Below are positions 14,766 through 22,802 of a stretch of DNA of 35,124 nucleotides, piece by piece. The stretch spans positions 1 to 35,124 of the forward strand of contig URNI01000008.1 of the NCBI GenBank assembly GCA_900549135.1, given 5' to 3'. The notes below the pieces were generated by a model. That model was not told where the DNA came from. It was given only the letters and a program-made list of their open reading frames with translations, and ran no database searches. The translations under genes were made by a program, and so were the position numbers. Positions within the stretch are counted from its first letter, which is position 1. Each line of letters starts with the position of its first letter. This DNA is from an uncultured Collinsella sp. (GTDB lineage: Bacteria; Actinomycetota; Coriobacteriia; Coriobacteriales; Coriobacteriaceae).

Positions 14766-16151
14766 ATGGCTAAAGAACTCGATTTCGACGCTATCAAGGC
14801 TGCTGCTGAGTCCCATCGTGCTGATATGACTCGCTTCCTGCGCGCTATGATTTCCCACCCCTCTGAGTCCTGCGAGGAGGGTGAGGTTGTTGCCTGCATC
14901 AAGGCCGAGATGGAGAACCTTGGTTATGACGAGGTCAAGGTCGACGGCCTGGGCAACGTCATGGGCTTTATGGGCGAGGGCGACAAGATCATCGCCATCG
15001 ACTCCCACATCGACACCGTCGGCATCGGCAACATCGAGAACTGGGATGCCGATCCCTATGAGGGCTACGAGACCGATGAGATCATCTACGGCCGCGGCGG
15101 CTCCGACCAGGAGGGCGGCATGGCTTCCGCTACCTACGCTGCCAAGATGATGAAGGACATGGGCCTCATCCCCGAGGGCTACAAGATCATGGTCGTCGGC
15201 ACCGTCCAGGAAGAGGACTGCGACGGCATGTGCTGGCAGTACATCTACAACAAGGACGGCATTAAGCCCGAGTTCGTCATTTCCACCGAGCCCACCGACG
15301 GCGGCATCTATCGCGGTCACCGCGGCCGCATGGAGATTCGCGTCGACGTTCACGGCACCTCCTGCCACGGCTCTGCTCCCGACCGCGGCGACAACGCCAT
15401 CTACAAGATGGCTGACATCATCGCTGACGTCCGCGCCCTCAACAACAACGGCTGCGACGAGTCGACCGACATCAAGGGTCTCGTCAAGATGCTCGACCCC
15501 AAGTACAATCCCGAGCACTTCGAGGATGCCCGCTTCCTGGGCCGCGGCACCTGCACCGTCAGCCAGATCTTCTACACCAGCCCCAGCCGTTGCGCTGTCG
15601 CTGACTCCTGCGCCATCTCCATCGACCGTCGTATGACCGCCGGCGAGACCTGGGAGTCCTGCCTGGACGAGATCCGTAACCTGCCGGCCGCCAAGAAGTA
15701 CGGCGACGACGTGAAGGTCTCCATGTACATGTACGACCGTCCGTCCTGGACCGGCGAGGTCTACGAGACCGAGGCTTACTTCCCCACGTGGATCAACAAG
15801 GAGACCGCTCCGCACGTCAAGGCTCTCGTCGACGCCCACAAGGCCATGTTCGGTGACGAGCGCATCGGCTGCGAGCCCAGCATGGACAAGCGCACCGGTC
15901 GCCCGCTGTGCGACAAGTGGACCTTCTCCACGAACTGCGTTTCCATCCAGGGCCGCTACGGCATCCCCTGCGTGGGCTTTGGCCCGGGTGCCGAGTCTCA
16001 GGCTCACGCTCCCAACGAGGTCACCTACAAGGACGACCTGGTCACCGCTGCCGCCATGTACGTGGCTGCCCTGAACCTCTACGATCCGAGCCAGGCCGAT
16101 GGCGACGCCACCGTGTTCCGCGCCGGTTTGACCAACAACAAAATCGATTAG
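14766..16151 (+). CDS. ygeY: YgeY-family selenium-metabolism-linked M20 hydrolase
   Basis: A 461-residue protein of the M20 metallopeptidase fold. The dinuclear zinc site is visible: His81 and Asp83 in AIDSHIDTVG, bridging Asp114 in GRGGSDQEGG, and Glu149/Glu150 in VQEEDCDG. EPTDGGIYRGHRG and the HGTSCHGSAP stretch belong to the dimerisation/lid domain. This is the group named YgeY, which tracks with selenium-dependent molybdenum hydroxylases. It presumably cleaves an amide or carbamoyl compound from purine or diaminopropionate-linked catabolism; the exact substrate is not read from sequence. ATG at 14766 follows GAAAGG. It is co-directional with dpaL, 74 bases downstream. Confidence 0.92.
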   Translation: MAKELDFDAIKAAAESHRADMTRFLRAMISHPSESCEEGEVVACIKAEMENLGYDEVKVDGLGNVMGFMGEGDKIIAIDSHIDTVGIGNIENWDADPYEGYETDEIIYGRGGSDQEGGMASATYAAKMMKDMGLIPEGYKIMVVGTVQEEDCDGMCWQYIYNKDGIKPEFVISTEPTDGGIYRGHRGRMEIRVDVHGTSCHGSAPDRGDNAIYKMADIIADVRALNNNGCDESTDIKGLVKMLDPKYNPEHFEDARFLGRGTCTVSQIFYTSPSRCAVADSCAISIDRRMTAGETWESCLDEIRNLPAAKKYGDDVKVSMYMYDRPSWTGEVYETEAYFPTWINKETAPHVKALVDAHKAMFGDERIGCEPSMDKRTGRPLCDKWTFSTNCVSIQGRYGIPCVGFGPGAESQAHAPNEVTYKDDLVTAAAMYVAALNLYDPSQADGDATVFRAGLTNNKID

Positions 16152-16173
16152 TCCCATTCTTCGATTTTGTTGA

Positions 16174-16198
16174 GCCGGGGGCCGCTCGTGTCCCCGGC
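16174..16198. other. GC-rich hairpin after ygeY
   Basis: GCCGGGG (16174-16180) pairs with CCCCGGC (16192-16198) over 11 bases, 22 bases after the ygeY stop. There is no T-tract, so it may be a weak or partial transcription end, or an mRNA stabiliser, between ygeY and ygeW. Confidence 0.5.
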
Positions 16199-16352
16199 AC
16201 CCCCTGTTGACTTGGGGCCCGCGGTCGTTATCTCCCATGCTTCCTCAACGGTGGCGGGTCCTCGTCATAGCGCTCTGCATGTTCTAGCCACACGCGCATG
16301 CCGGAGCGCATCTACTCATTGCGATCGTTTCACCTTTAGAAAGGACATTTAC

Positions 16353-17555
16353 ATGGACGCCAAGTTTACCGAGCTCGTCGAGCAGCTGAACGGACTCGAC
16401 TTTAAGGGTATGTACGGCAGCGACTTCCTTCACACCTGGGACAAGACCACCGATGAGCTCAAGGCTCTCTACATCGTCGCCGACGCACTGCGCGAGCTGC
16501 GTGAGAACAACGTTTCGTCCAAGATCTTCGACTCGGGTCTGGCCGTCTCCCTGTTCCGCGACAACTCCACCCGTACGCGCTTCTCCTTCTCTAAGGCCGC
16601 CAACCTGCTCGGCCTTGAGCTGCAGGACCTGGACGAGAAGAAGTCCCAGATCGCCCACGGCGAGACCGTCCGCGAGACCGCTACCATGATTTCCTTCATG
16701 GCCGACGTCATCGGCATCCGCGATGACATGTACATCGGCAAGGGCGATGCCTACATGGCCGAGGTCTCCGAGTCCGTGCAGCAGGCCTACGAGGACGGCG
16801 TTCTGGATCACCGTCCCACGCTCATCTCCCTGCAGTCCGATTCCGACCACCCCACGCAGTCCTCTGCCGACATGCTCTACCTCATCAACGAGTTTGGCGG
16901 CCTTGAGAACCTCAAGGGCAAGAAGGTTGCCGTCACCTGGGCCTATTCGCCTTCTTACGGCAAGCCGCTGTCCTGCCCGCAGTCGCTGATCAGCCTGCTG
17001 CCCCGCTTTGGCATGGACGTCACCCTGGCCCACCCCGAGGGCTACGACCTCATGCCCGAGGTCGTCGAGCGCGCCAAGGGCTATGCCGCCGAGTCCGGCA
17101 CCACCTTTAAGCAGGTCAACACCATGGCCGAGGCCTTCGAGGGCGCCGACATCGTGATCCCCAAGAGCTGGGCTCCGTTTGCCGCCATGGAGAAGCGTAC
17201 CAATCTGTACGCCGAGGGCGACGACGCTGGCATCGCTGCGCTCGAGAAGGAGCTGCTCGCCCAGAACGCCACCCATCAGGACTGGTGCTCCACGACCGAG
17301 CTCATGGAGAAGACCGCCAACGGCCAGGACACCATCTTTATGCACCCGCTGCCCGCCGACATCTCCGGTGTCTCCTGCGAGCACGGCGAGGTTAACGCCG
17401 ACGTCTTCGACATGCACCGTGTGGGCATGTACAAGGAGGCCAGCTACAAGCCGTACGCCATCGCTGCCATGATGTTCCTGCAGAAGGTTGCCGATCCCGC
17501 CGCTACCCTCAAGGCCCTCGACGAGCGCAACACCGCCCGTTGGCTCCAGGCCTAA
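16353..17555 (+). CDS. ygeW: YgeW-type knotted carbamoyltransferase
   Basis: A 400-residue protein of the aspartate/ornithine carbamoyltransferase superfamily. The carbamoyl phosphate site STRTR (residues 72-76, in FRDNSTRTRFSF) is intact, HPTQSSADML and HPLPADI are the other signature stretches, and the length suits the knotted YgeW group. It carries out transfer to, or phosphorolysis of, a carbamoyl group on an unidentified amine, possibly releasing carbamoyl phosphate for ATP during purine breakdown (inference). The start is ATG 16353 with AGAAAGGA upstream; the longer open frame from 16167 has no such site and runs through the hairpin. It ends before the terminator at 17584. Confidence 0.93.
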   Translation: MDAKFTELVEQLNGLDFKGMYGSDFLHTWDKTTDELKALYIVADALRELRENNVSSKIFDSGLAVSLFRDNSTRTRFSFSKAANLLGLELQDLDEKKSQIAHGETVRETATMISFMADVIGIRDDMYIGKGDAYMAEVSESVQQAYEDGVLDHRPTLISLQSDSDHPTQSSADMLYLINEFGGLENLKGKKVAVTWAYSPSYGKPLSCPQSLISLLPRFGMDVTLAHPEGYDLMPEVVERAKGYAAESGTTFKQVNTMAEAFEGADIVIPKSWAPFAAMEKRTNLYAEGDDAGIAALEKELLAQNATHQDWCSTTELMEKTANGQDTIFMHPLPADISGVSCEHGEVNADVFDMHRVGMYKEASYKPYAIAAMMFLQKVADPAATLKALDERNTARWLQA

Positions 17556-17583
17556 AGCTGGGCTGAGGCAAGCCGTGTAAAGG

Positions 17584-17617
17584 GGGCGCTCTGCCAACCG
17601 GCGGGGTGCCCTTTTTT
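17584..17617 (+). terminator. Rho-independent terminator after ygeW
   Basis: GGGCGC (17584-17589) pairs with GTGCCC (17606-17611), followed by six T (17612-17617). It closes the dpaL-ygeY-ygeW transcript. Confidence 0.75.
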
Positions 17618-17704
17618 GCATCGCGGGCGTGCGGGATAGGCGCTTTCGATGTGGATGCCCGCGGCGCGAGTTATGGGTACGATGGTTTCAGGGGAGGTAT
17701 CACC

Positions 17705-18319
17705 ATGAAACTTGGATGCGTCATTATGGCTTCGGGCGAGGGCAAGCGGTTTGGCTCTAACAAGATGCTTGCCGATATCTATGGCGAGCCGCTGATTGCC
17801 CGGACTATCGATTCGGTTCCCCGGGGCTTTGACGTCGTGGTTTCGACGCGTTGGCCCGAGGTCGCCCAGATTTGCGAGGACAAGCATTGCCCGTGCGTGC
17901 TGCACGATGGCGAGCTGCGCAGCGAAAGCGTCCGTGCGGGCCTTTCGTGGGGAGTCGAACGCAACTGGAAAGGTTGCCTCTTTTTGCCGGGCGACCAGCC
18001 GCTCGTGAGTTCGGATTCTTTTGAGGCCATGGTTCGCGCGTTTGACGAGCGTGGTCGCAAACATCCGGTGCGCTTGGCGTGCAACGGTGAGCCTTCGAGT
18101 CCGGTGCTCTTTCCGGCGGAACTGTTCGATGCGCTCATGTGTCTTGAGGGCAAGGACGGCGGGGGCTCGATTCTCAAAGGTCGCGTCGACGTTGCGCTGG
18201 TCGAGGCGCGTGCCTACGAGCTGTGGGACGTCGATACCGTCAAGGGACAGCGACGCATAACGGAGCATATTGCCGCCTGCTCGTATTTTGATCGCGTGGC
18301 CAACTGCATCAATCAATAA
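17705..18319 (+). CDS. mocA: MocA/YgfJ-like molybdenum cofactor nucleotidyltransferase
   Basis: A 204-residue protein of the MobA-like NTP transferase fold. The N-terminal nucleotide loop is IMASGEGKRFGSNKML, close to the family LAAGxGxRxGxxK signature. FLPGDQPLVS is the metal-binding stretch, and SSPVLFP matches the family motif before the last helices. In E. coli the paralogues MocA (CTP: molybdopterin) and YgfJ are both about 190 residues. Expected role: adding CMP to molybdopterin to give the dinucleotide cofactor used by xanthine dehydrogenase-type enzymes. MocA versus YgfJ cannot be decided by eye. The ATG at 17705 follows GGGGAGG; the open frame from 17606 starts inside the terminator. 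Ten bases separate it from the hydantoinase gene, so they form one operon. Confidence 0.85.
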   Translation: MKLGCVIMASGEGKRFGSNKMLADIYGEPLIARTIDSVPRGFDVVVSTRWPEVAQICEDKHCPCVLHDGELRSESVRAGLSWGVERNWKGCLFLPGDQPLVSSDSFEAMVRAFDERGRKHPVRLACNGEPSSPVLFPAELFDALMCLEGKDGGGSILKGRVDVALVEARAYELWDVDTVKGQRRITEHIAACSYFDRVANCINQ

Positions 18320-18328
18320 GGAGCAATT

Positions 18329-19696
18329 ATGATCATCATCAAAAACGGCGCGCTCGTGACGCCCCAGGGGCTTCGCCGCGCCGATCTTGCCATGGATTGC
18401 GATAAGATCGTGCGGATCGCCGCGGCAATCGAGCCGGGCGAGGGCGATACCGTCCAAGACGCCACCGACTGTTGGGTGTTCCCCGGCTTTATCGACGGCC
18501 ACACGCACATGCAGTGCTGGACTGGCATGGATTGGACGGCCGATAGCTTTGAGACCGGCACGCGCGCGGCTGCCTGCGGCGGCACGACGACCATCGTGGA
18601 CTACGCGACGGCCGATCGCGGCGTGACCATGCCCGATGCCCTTGCCGAGTGGCATCGCCGCGCCGACGGAACCTGCACGGCAAACTACGCTTTTCATATG
18701 GCACTCGCCGAGTGGAATGAGCGCAACCGCGCCGATCTTTCGGCCATGCGCGAGGCGGGCATATCGTCGTTTAAGACTTACTTTGCCTATGACCACCTGC
18801 GCTTGGACGATGCCGAGACACTCGAGGTGCTGGAGGAGCTCAAGCGTATTGGCGGCATACTGTGCGTGCATTGCGAGAACGGCACGTTGGTGAATGAACT
18901 GCAGAAGCGCGTGTACGAGCAGGGGATCCATGGGCCCGAGGGGCATGCGCTCAGCCGTCCGGACGTGTGCGAGGGTGAGGCCGTGAGCCGTCTGCTGTAT
19001 CTGGCGCACTTGGCCGGGGACGCTCCGGTCAACGTGGTGCACCTTTCGACTAAGCTGGGGCTCGAGGCCATTCGCGCTGCCAAGGCGCGCGGGCAGAAGA
19101 ACATCTATGTCGAGACATGCCCCCAGTATCTGATGCTCGACGACACCTGCTATCTGGAGCAGGGCGAGGACGGCTTTGCGGGCGCCAAGTACGTGATGAG
19201 CCCGCCGCTGCGCCATGCCGGTGACCGTGCCGCGTTGCGCGAGGCGCTTGTGGCTGGCGAGATCGATACTATCGCAACCGATCATTGCAGCTTTAACCTG
19301 CACGGGCAAAAGGACCGCGGGCGCGACGATTTCCGCGCGATTCCCAACGGCGGGCCCGGCGTGGAGCATCGTCCCGTCGCGATCGCCACGAGCTTTGAGG
19401 GGCAACTGGGCCCCGAGGACCTCTGCCGCCTGATGAGCGAGAACCCGGCGCGCGTGTTTGGCATGTACCCGCGCAAGGGCTGTCTTGCCGAGGGTGCCGA
19501 TGCCGACGTGTGCGTGTGGGATCCTTGCGCGCGTTGGACGATCAGCGCCGCGACACAGCATCAGGCCGTGGACTACACGCCGCTCGAGGGCTTTGAGGCA
19601 CATGGCCGCGCCAAGGCCGTGTTTGTGAACGGCGTACTGGCGGCACGCGACGGCGAGCCTACCGGAGCCCAGCCCGGTCGCTACGTGCCTCGCTAG
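18329..19696 (+). CDS. hydA: Dihydropyrimidinase / D-hydantoinase family amidohydrolase
   Basis: A 455-residue cyclic amidohydrolase. Metal ligands are clear: His58 and His60 in GFIDGHTHMQ, the carboxylated Lys149 in SFKTYFAY, His181 in CVHCEN, His238 in VVHLST and Asp318 in IATDHC. ETCPQYL is the usual substrate-side motif. It is equivalent to E. coli HyuA/HydA (461 residues), which lies in the same kind of cluster. It hydrolyses cyclic ureides or imides such as dihydropyrimidines and hydantoins; in this context a ring formed during purine breakdown is the likely substrate (inference). It is not SsnA, which lacks the carboxylysine arrangement; ssnA is not in this window. The start has AAGGAG upstream. 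It is followed by a palindromic element. Confidence 0.92.
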   Translation: MIIIKNGALVTPQGLRRADLAMDCDKIVRIAAAIEPGEGDTVQDATDCWVFPGFIDGHTHMQCWTGMDWTADSFETGTRAAACGGTTTIVDYATADRGVTMPDALAEWHRRADGTCTANYAFHMALAEWNERNRADLSAMREAGISSFKTYFAYDHLRLDDAETLEVLEELKRIGGILCVHCENGTLVNELQKRVYEQGIHGPEGHALSRPDVCEGEAVSRLLYLAHLAGDAPVNVVHLSTKLGLEAIRAAKARGQKNIYVETCPQYLMLDDTCYLEQGEDGFAGAKYVMSPPLRHAGDRAALREALVAGEIDTIATDHCSFNLHGQKDRGRDDFRAIPNGGPGVEHRPVAIATSFEGQLGPEDLCRLMSENPARVFGMYPRKGCLAEGADADVCVWDPCARWTISAATQHQAVDYTPLEGFEAHGRAKAVFVNGVLAARDGEPTGAQPGRYVPR

Positions 19697-19721
19697 CAGC
19701 AAAGATGCCGTGTCCCCTCCG

Positions 19722-19790
19722 CAGTTGCGGTGAAATACGGACTGTTTGCGGCCGTCAGGTGGCCAAACAGTCCGTATTTCACCGCAACTG
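19722..19790. repeat. Intergenic palindromic element, copy 1 (27-bp perfect arms)
   Basis: Arm 19722-19748 (begins CAGTTGCGGTGAAATACGG) and arm 19764-19790 are exact reverse complements; the 15-base loop holds a further GGCC pair. It lies between the convergent hydA and yqeC genes, so it may stop transcription from both sides. A related copy lies at 22509-22575. Confidence 0.85.
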
Positions 19791-19805
19791 ACGAGATGGG
19801 GCCGG

Positions 19806-20540
19806 CTACTTGAGGCTGGTGGCGATGAGGGGGCGGCCGAGGGCTGCCTCGAAGCGGTCGGCCATCGTGGGGTCGGCAAGCGTGTCGACTTGGTTGAGCA
19901 TGACGCGTGCGGTGCTGAGCTTCATCTCTTGCATCTCGGCATTGAGCACCTGGGCGACGCGCTCGGGCGTGGCGATGTCGGTGAGCTCGCAGCCGCAACG
20001 CTCGCAAAAGAGCTCGGGGCGGTGGACGGCTTCGTTGATGGGCTTGCTGAGCCCCGAGGCGCCGACGAGCCAGATGACGTTGGCCGTGCCGGCGGGAACG
20101 ACCGGCTCCCACGGGGCATGCGCCTTGAGCGGGAGCCGCTTGCTGCCGTCCGCCTCGGCCAGGACGTAGTCAAAGCGCTGCGCCAGCTGGTCGAGCGGCT
20201 CGGCAGGGGAGGAGAGCTTGCCCGTCTGGGAGTCCAAGACACCTGTCTGGCAGATGCTTCCCCGCACAAGCCCCGCGCAGGCCTCGCAGGTGCAGCCTGG
20301 GGCGTGTGGGGCACCTGGCTTCCAAGGCGCGGCGTCCAGGCGACGATTCGACCCGTCCCATGGCACGCCGGCAACGGGAAGCATATGCGTGGTGGTGCAG
20401 AGGAGCACGCGGCCGCCAGCGCGCATAAGCTCAAGGCCGAGCGTCTTCAGCAACGTCGACTTGCCGCCGCTGCCGATAATCGCGGTAATGCCCGGCTCGA
20501 TCCTGAGCGCCGAGGCAAGATTCCCGCTAACCGTTTCCAT
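19806..20540 (-). CDS. yqeC: YqeC, selenium cofactor biosynthesis protein
   Basis: A 244-residue protein. The nucleotide loop GSGGKSTL (residues 23-30), TTTHM, and EADGSKRLPLKAHAPWEP match the YqeC family, which travels with selenium-dependent molybdenum hydroxylases. Two Cys pairs (CTCEAC near residue 95 and CERCGC near residue 180) may bind metal or handle selenium. Family role: a putative NTP-dependent step in making or inserting the labile selenium of the molybdenum cofactor; the chemistry is not established. It is the only catabolic-cluster gene here on the minus strand, divergent from yqeB across 102 bases and convergent with hydA. ATG at 20540 has only a weak ribosome binding site. Confidence 0.9.
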   Translation of the reverse strand: METVSGNLASALRIEPGITAIIGSGGKSTLLKTLGLELMRAGGRVLLCTTTHMLPVAGVPWDGSNRRLDAAPWKPGAPHAPGCTCEACAGLVRGSICQTGVLDSQTGKLSSPAEPLDQLAQRFDYVLAEADGSKRLPLKAHAPWEPVVPAGTANVIWLVGASGLSKPINEAVHRPELFCERCGCELTDIATPERVAQVLNAEMQEMKLSTARVMLNQVDTLADPTMADRFEAALGRPLIATSLK

Positions 20541-20642
20541 CTGTTCACCGCCGTATAATACTGTGATAATAAATAATCATCAGAGTAGCGGTCGAACCGC
20601 TTTTGCTCTGCTCAAACCGTAGCACAGGGAGGTGCCCCGGGA
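20541..20642. promoter_or_regulatory. Divergent yqeC/yqeB promoter region with leader hairpin
   Basis: TATAAT lies at 20554-20559 on the plus strand and TATTAT is read on the minus strand at 20555-20560; either may be a -10 box. AGCGGT (20587-20592) pairs with ACCGCT (20596-20601) over CGA, and an outer CAGAG/CTCTG pair encloses it, giving a hairpin in the yqeB leader. GGGAGGTG-like GGGAGGTGCC just before the ATG serves yqeB. Confidence 0.5.
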
Positions 20643-21437
20643 ATGCTCGTTTATGTTCGCGGCGCCGGCGATATCGCCACGGGTGTCGCCGCTCGCTTGG
20701 TGCGCGCCGGCGTGTCGGTCGTCATGGCCGATATCGCGGTCCCCACGTGCATCCGTCGCACAATCAGTTTTTGCGAGGCCATTCGCCTGGGCGAGGTCGA
20801 GGTCGAGGGCATTCGCGCCCGCCTGGCGCAGACGCCGGCAGAGGCGCTCGAGATTACCCAAGCGGGGGATGTTGCCGTCGTGGTGGACCCTCAGGCCAAG
20901 ATGCTCGATGAGCTTAAACCCGCGGCTGTGGTCGACGCGATTTTGGCCAAGCGCAACCTGGGCACCACGCGCGACATGGCGCCTACCGTCATCGCCGTGG
21001 GGCCGGGCTTTACCGCGCCGGTCGATTGCGACGCCGTGGTCGAGACCATGCGCGGGCATTTCCTGGGCCGTGTCATTACCCAAGGTTCACCCCAGCCCAA
21101 CACGGGCGTGCCGGGCATTATCGCTGGCTATGGCAAGGAGCGCGTTATCCACAGCCCCGCCGCCGGCGTGTTTAGGTCCGACCGCGCGATCGGCGACATC
21201 ATGAGTGCTGGCGATGTGATCGGGTATGCGGGTGATACTCCCATGGTCACGCAGATTGACGGCTGTCTGCGCGGGCTTTTGGCGAACGGCGTGCAGGTGA
21301 CTGAGGGCTTTAAATGCGCCGATGTCGATCCGCGCGGCGATGCCAGCTATATCAACTACATTTCGGACAAGGCGACGTCGGTCGGCGGCGGCGTGCTCGA
21401 GGCACTCGCTATGCTCACCGGTGTGTTCCAGGGATAG
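20643..21437 (+). CDS. yqeB: YqeB, selenium-dependent molybdenum cofactor biosynthesis protein
   Basis: A 264-residue protein of the YqeB (EF2563) family. It opens with a Rossmann-like strand and loop, YVRGAGDIATGVA, then RRTISFCEAI. Other family stretches are VVVDPQAKM, GPGFTAPVDCDAVVETMRGH, GVPGIIAGYGKERV and KATSVGGGVLEAL. Genome context studies place this family with selenium-requiring xanthine dehydrogenases, and a role in supplying or inserting selenium is inferred. Cytoplasmic. The start ATG at 20643 follows GGGAGGTG. It is followed after nine bases by xdhC, so the two are one operon. Confidence 0.92.
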   Translation: MLVYVRGAGDIATGVAARLVRAGVSVVMADIAVPTCIRRTISFCEAIRLGEVEVEGIRARLAQTPAEALEITQAGDVAVVVDPQAKMLDELKPAAVVDAILAKRNLGTTRDMAPTVIAVGPGFTAPVDCDAVVETMRGHFLGRVITQGSPQPNTGVPGIIAGYGKERVIHSPAAGVFRSDRAIGDIMSAGDVIGYAGDTPMVTQIDGCLRGLLANGVQVTEGFKCADVDPRGDASYINYISDKATSVGGGVLEALAMLTGVFQG

Positions 21438-21446
21438 GAAACGACG

Positions 21447-22490
21447 ATGGAAAAGCTCGATGTTGTGAATGCGGCGCTTGCCGCCCTGCGTGCTGGCGAG
21501 ACGTGCGAGCTCGTGGTCGTGGCCGGCACGGCGGGGTCGTCGCCGCGCGGCGTGGGCGCCTGGATGGCCGTCTTTGCCGACGGCAGCCAGGCGGGCACTA
21601 TCGGCGGCGGCAAGATTGAGCTCTTTGCGCTGGATGAGGCGCGCGAACTCCTGAGCGCGGGACAGTCGCGTCTGGTCCGCTACACCATGGGCGGCGAGAA
21701 CTCCGATACCGGCATGATCTGCGGCGGAGCCATCTGCCTGTGCTATCTGCATCTGGATGCGACCCAGGCACCGTTGTTCCAGGAAATTGCCGACGTCTTG
21801 GTCTATCGGCGCATCGGCGACTTCGTCATCGACTTTGAACCGTTTATCGCGAGCGCGCTCGAGGGCGATGTGGCCGAGTACCATGGCGAGGCATCGCGCC
21901 ATACCATTGCGGGCTGCCCCGGGCTTTCACTGGTGGAGGAGGGGAGTAACGTCACCTACACCAACGCTGCCTCTGAGATTCCCGCGGCGCACATCGAGAC
22001 GCTCTGCCCCGAAGGCCTGACCTACATCTTTGGCTGCGGGCACGTGGGCGCCGCGACGGCGCGCGTGCTCACGGCGGCGGGCTTTGCCGTCGTGGCCTGC
22101 GATGACCGCCCCGGCACGTTGACGCCCGAATGGGTGCCCGGTGTCTACGATCGTCGCCTGGTCGATTACAAGAACCTGAGCGAGCTGTGTCCCATCGGTC
22201 CGCGCGACTTGGTGGTCGTGGCCACAGCAGGCCACAAGTCCGATATCGACGTGGTGATTCAGGCCATGCACGCCAAGCCTGCCTACCTGGGCTGTCTGGG
22301 TTCGCGCCGCAAGACGGCCTTTGTGCGTGCCCGCCTGGAGCAGGAAGGCTTTACGCAGGACCAGATCGACGAGCTGCACCTGCCGATCGGCGTTGCCATC
22401 GAGGCCGAGGACCCCGAGGAGATTGCCATCTCCATCGCCGCCGAGATGATTCACCTGCGCCGCACCAAACTCGTCCCCCGCAAGCGCTAA
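21447..22490 (+). CDS. xdhC: XdhC/CoxI-family molybdenum hydroxylase maturation protein
   Basis: A 347-residue protein with two parts. The N-terminal XdhC/CoxI domain shows VVVAGTAGSSPRGVGAWMAV, GTIGGGKIE and ICGGAICLCYL, including the Cys used in cofactor handling. The C-terminal Rossmann domain shows YIFGCGHVGAATARVL and LGCLGSRRKTAFVRARL. Family role: binding and sulfuration of the molybdenum cofactor before insertion into xanthine dehydrogenase-type enzymes; in this cluster it may work with selenium instead of sulfur (inference). It is translated just after yqeB. A palindromic element follows at 22509 and may end the transcript. Confidence 0.93.
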   Translation: MEKLDVVNAALAALRAGETCELVVVAGTAGSSPRGVGAWMAVFADGSQAGTIGGGKIELFALDEARELLSAGQSRLVRYTMGGENSDTGMICGGAICLCYLHLDATQAPLFQEIADVLVYRRIGDFVIDFEPFIASALEGDVAEYHGEASRHTIAGCPGLSLVEEGSNVTYTNAASEIPAAHIETLCPEGLTYIFGCGHVGAATARVLTAAGFAVVACDDRPGTLTPEWVPGVYDRRLVDYKNLSELCPIGPRDLVVVATAGHKSDIDVVIQAMHAKPAYLGCLGSRRKTAFVRARLEQEGFTQDQIDELHLPIGVAIEAEDPEEIAISIAAEMIHLRRTKLVPRKR

Positions 22491-22508
22491 TCGCATCCCC
22501 ACCAATTA

Positions 22509-22575
22509 AGTTGCGGTGAAATACGGATTGTTTAAGCCTGTTGGGCCGCCCAACAGTCCCTATTTCACCGCAACT
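22509..22575. repeat. Intergenic palindromic element, copy 2
   Basis: AGTTGCGGTGAAATA (22509-22523) pairs exactly with 22561-22575, then pairing continues imperfectly towards a loop around GCCTGTTGGGCCGCC. The outer sequence is the same as in copy 1 at 19722. GCTTTTTGG follows, so on the plus strand it can act as a terminator for yqeB-xdhC. It marks the junction with the ribosomal block. Confidence 0.82.
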
Positions 22576-22802
22576 GCTTTTTGGGATCAATTTGTGCGGG
22601 GGAGTTGTGGAGTTGTGCAGGCAGACGAGGTTTTTCTGGAAATACGCTCCCGATGCGCGTATAGTATCGATTGTTTTGTCGGCTCCTGCTGCGTCGAGTC
22701 CAAACCGCGAAATGCCATGAGCGGCGCGGATGCAGCCAGGAGGCACGAGGACAACCCATCGTGGCCACGCCCCGTGCTTAAAACCCCAAGAAGGAGTGAA
22801 CA
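22576..22802 (+). promoter_or_regulatory. Promoter and leader region of the rplE transcript
   Basis: TATAGT at 22660-22665 is a plausible -10; TTTTTCTGG about 20 bases upstream is a poor -35. The leader then contains CTCCTG, paired with CAGGAG further on, plus TGC/GCA, enclosing about 45 bases. This could be an RNA control structure for the ribosomal operon. GAAGGAG precedes the rplE ATG. No rplX or rplN coding sequence is present here. Confidence 0.4.

Noticed and set aside
16167..16352. N-terminal extension of ygeW
   Set aside because: It crosses a GC-rich hairpin and lacks a ribosome binding site, while ATG 16353 has AGAAAGGA and gives the family length.
18329..19696. SsnA aminohydrolase
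   Set aside because: The carboxylated Lys in SFKTYFAY and the dihydropyrimidinase motif set point to the hydantoinase group instead.
17552..19879. Minus-strand open frame of 775 codons opposite mocA and hydA
   Set aside because: Composition-driven shadow with no family motif; both plus-strand genes have intact active sites and ribosome binding sites.
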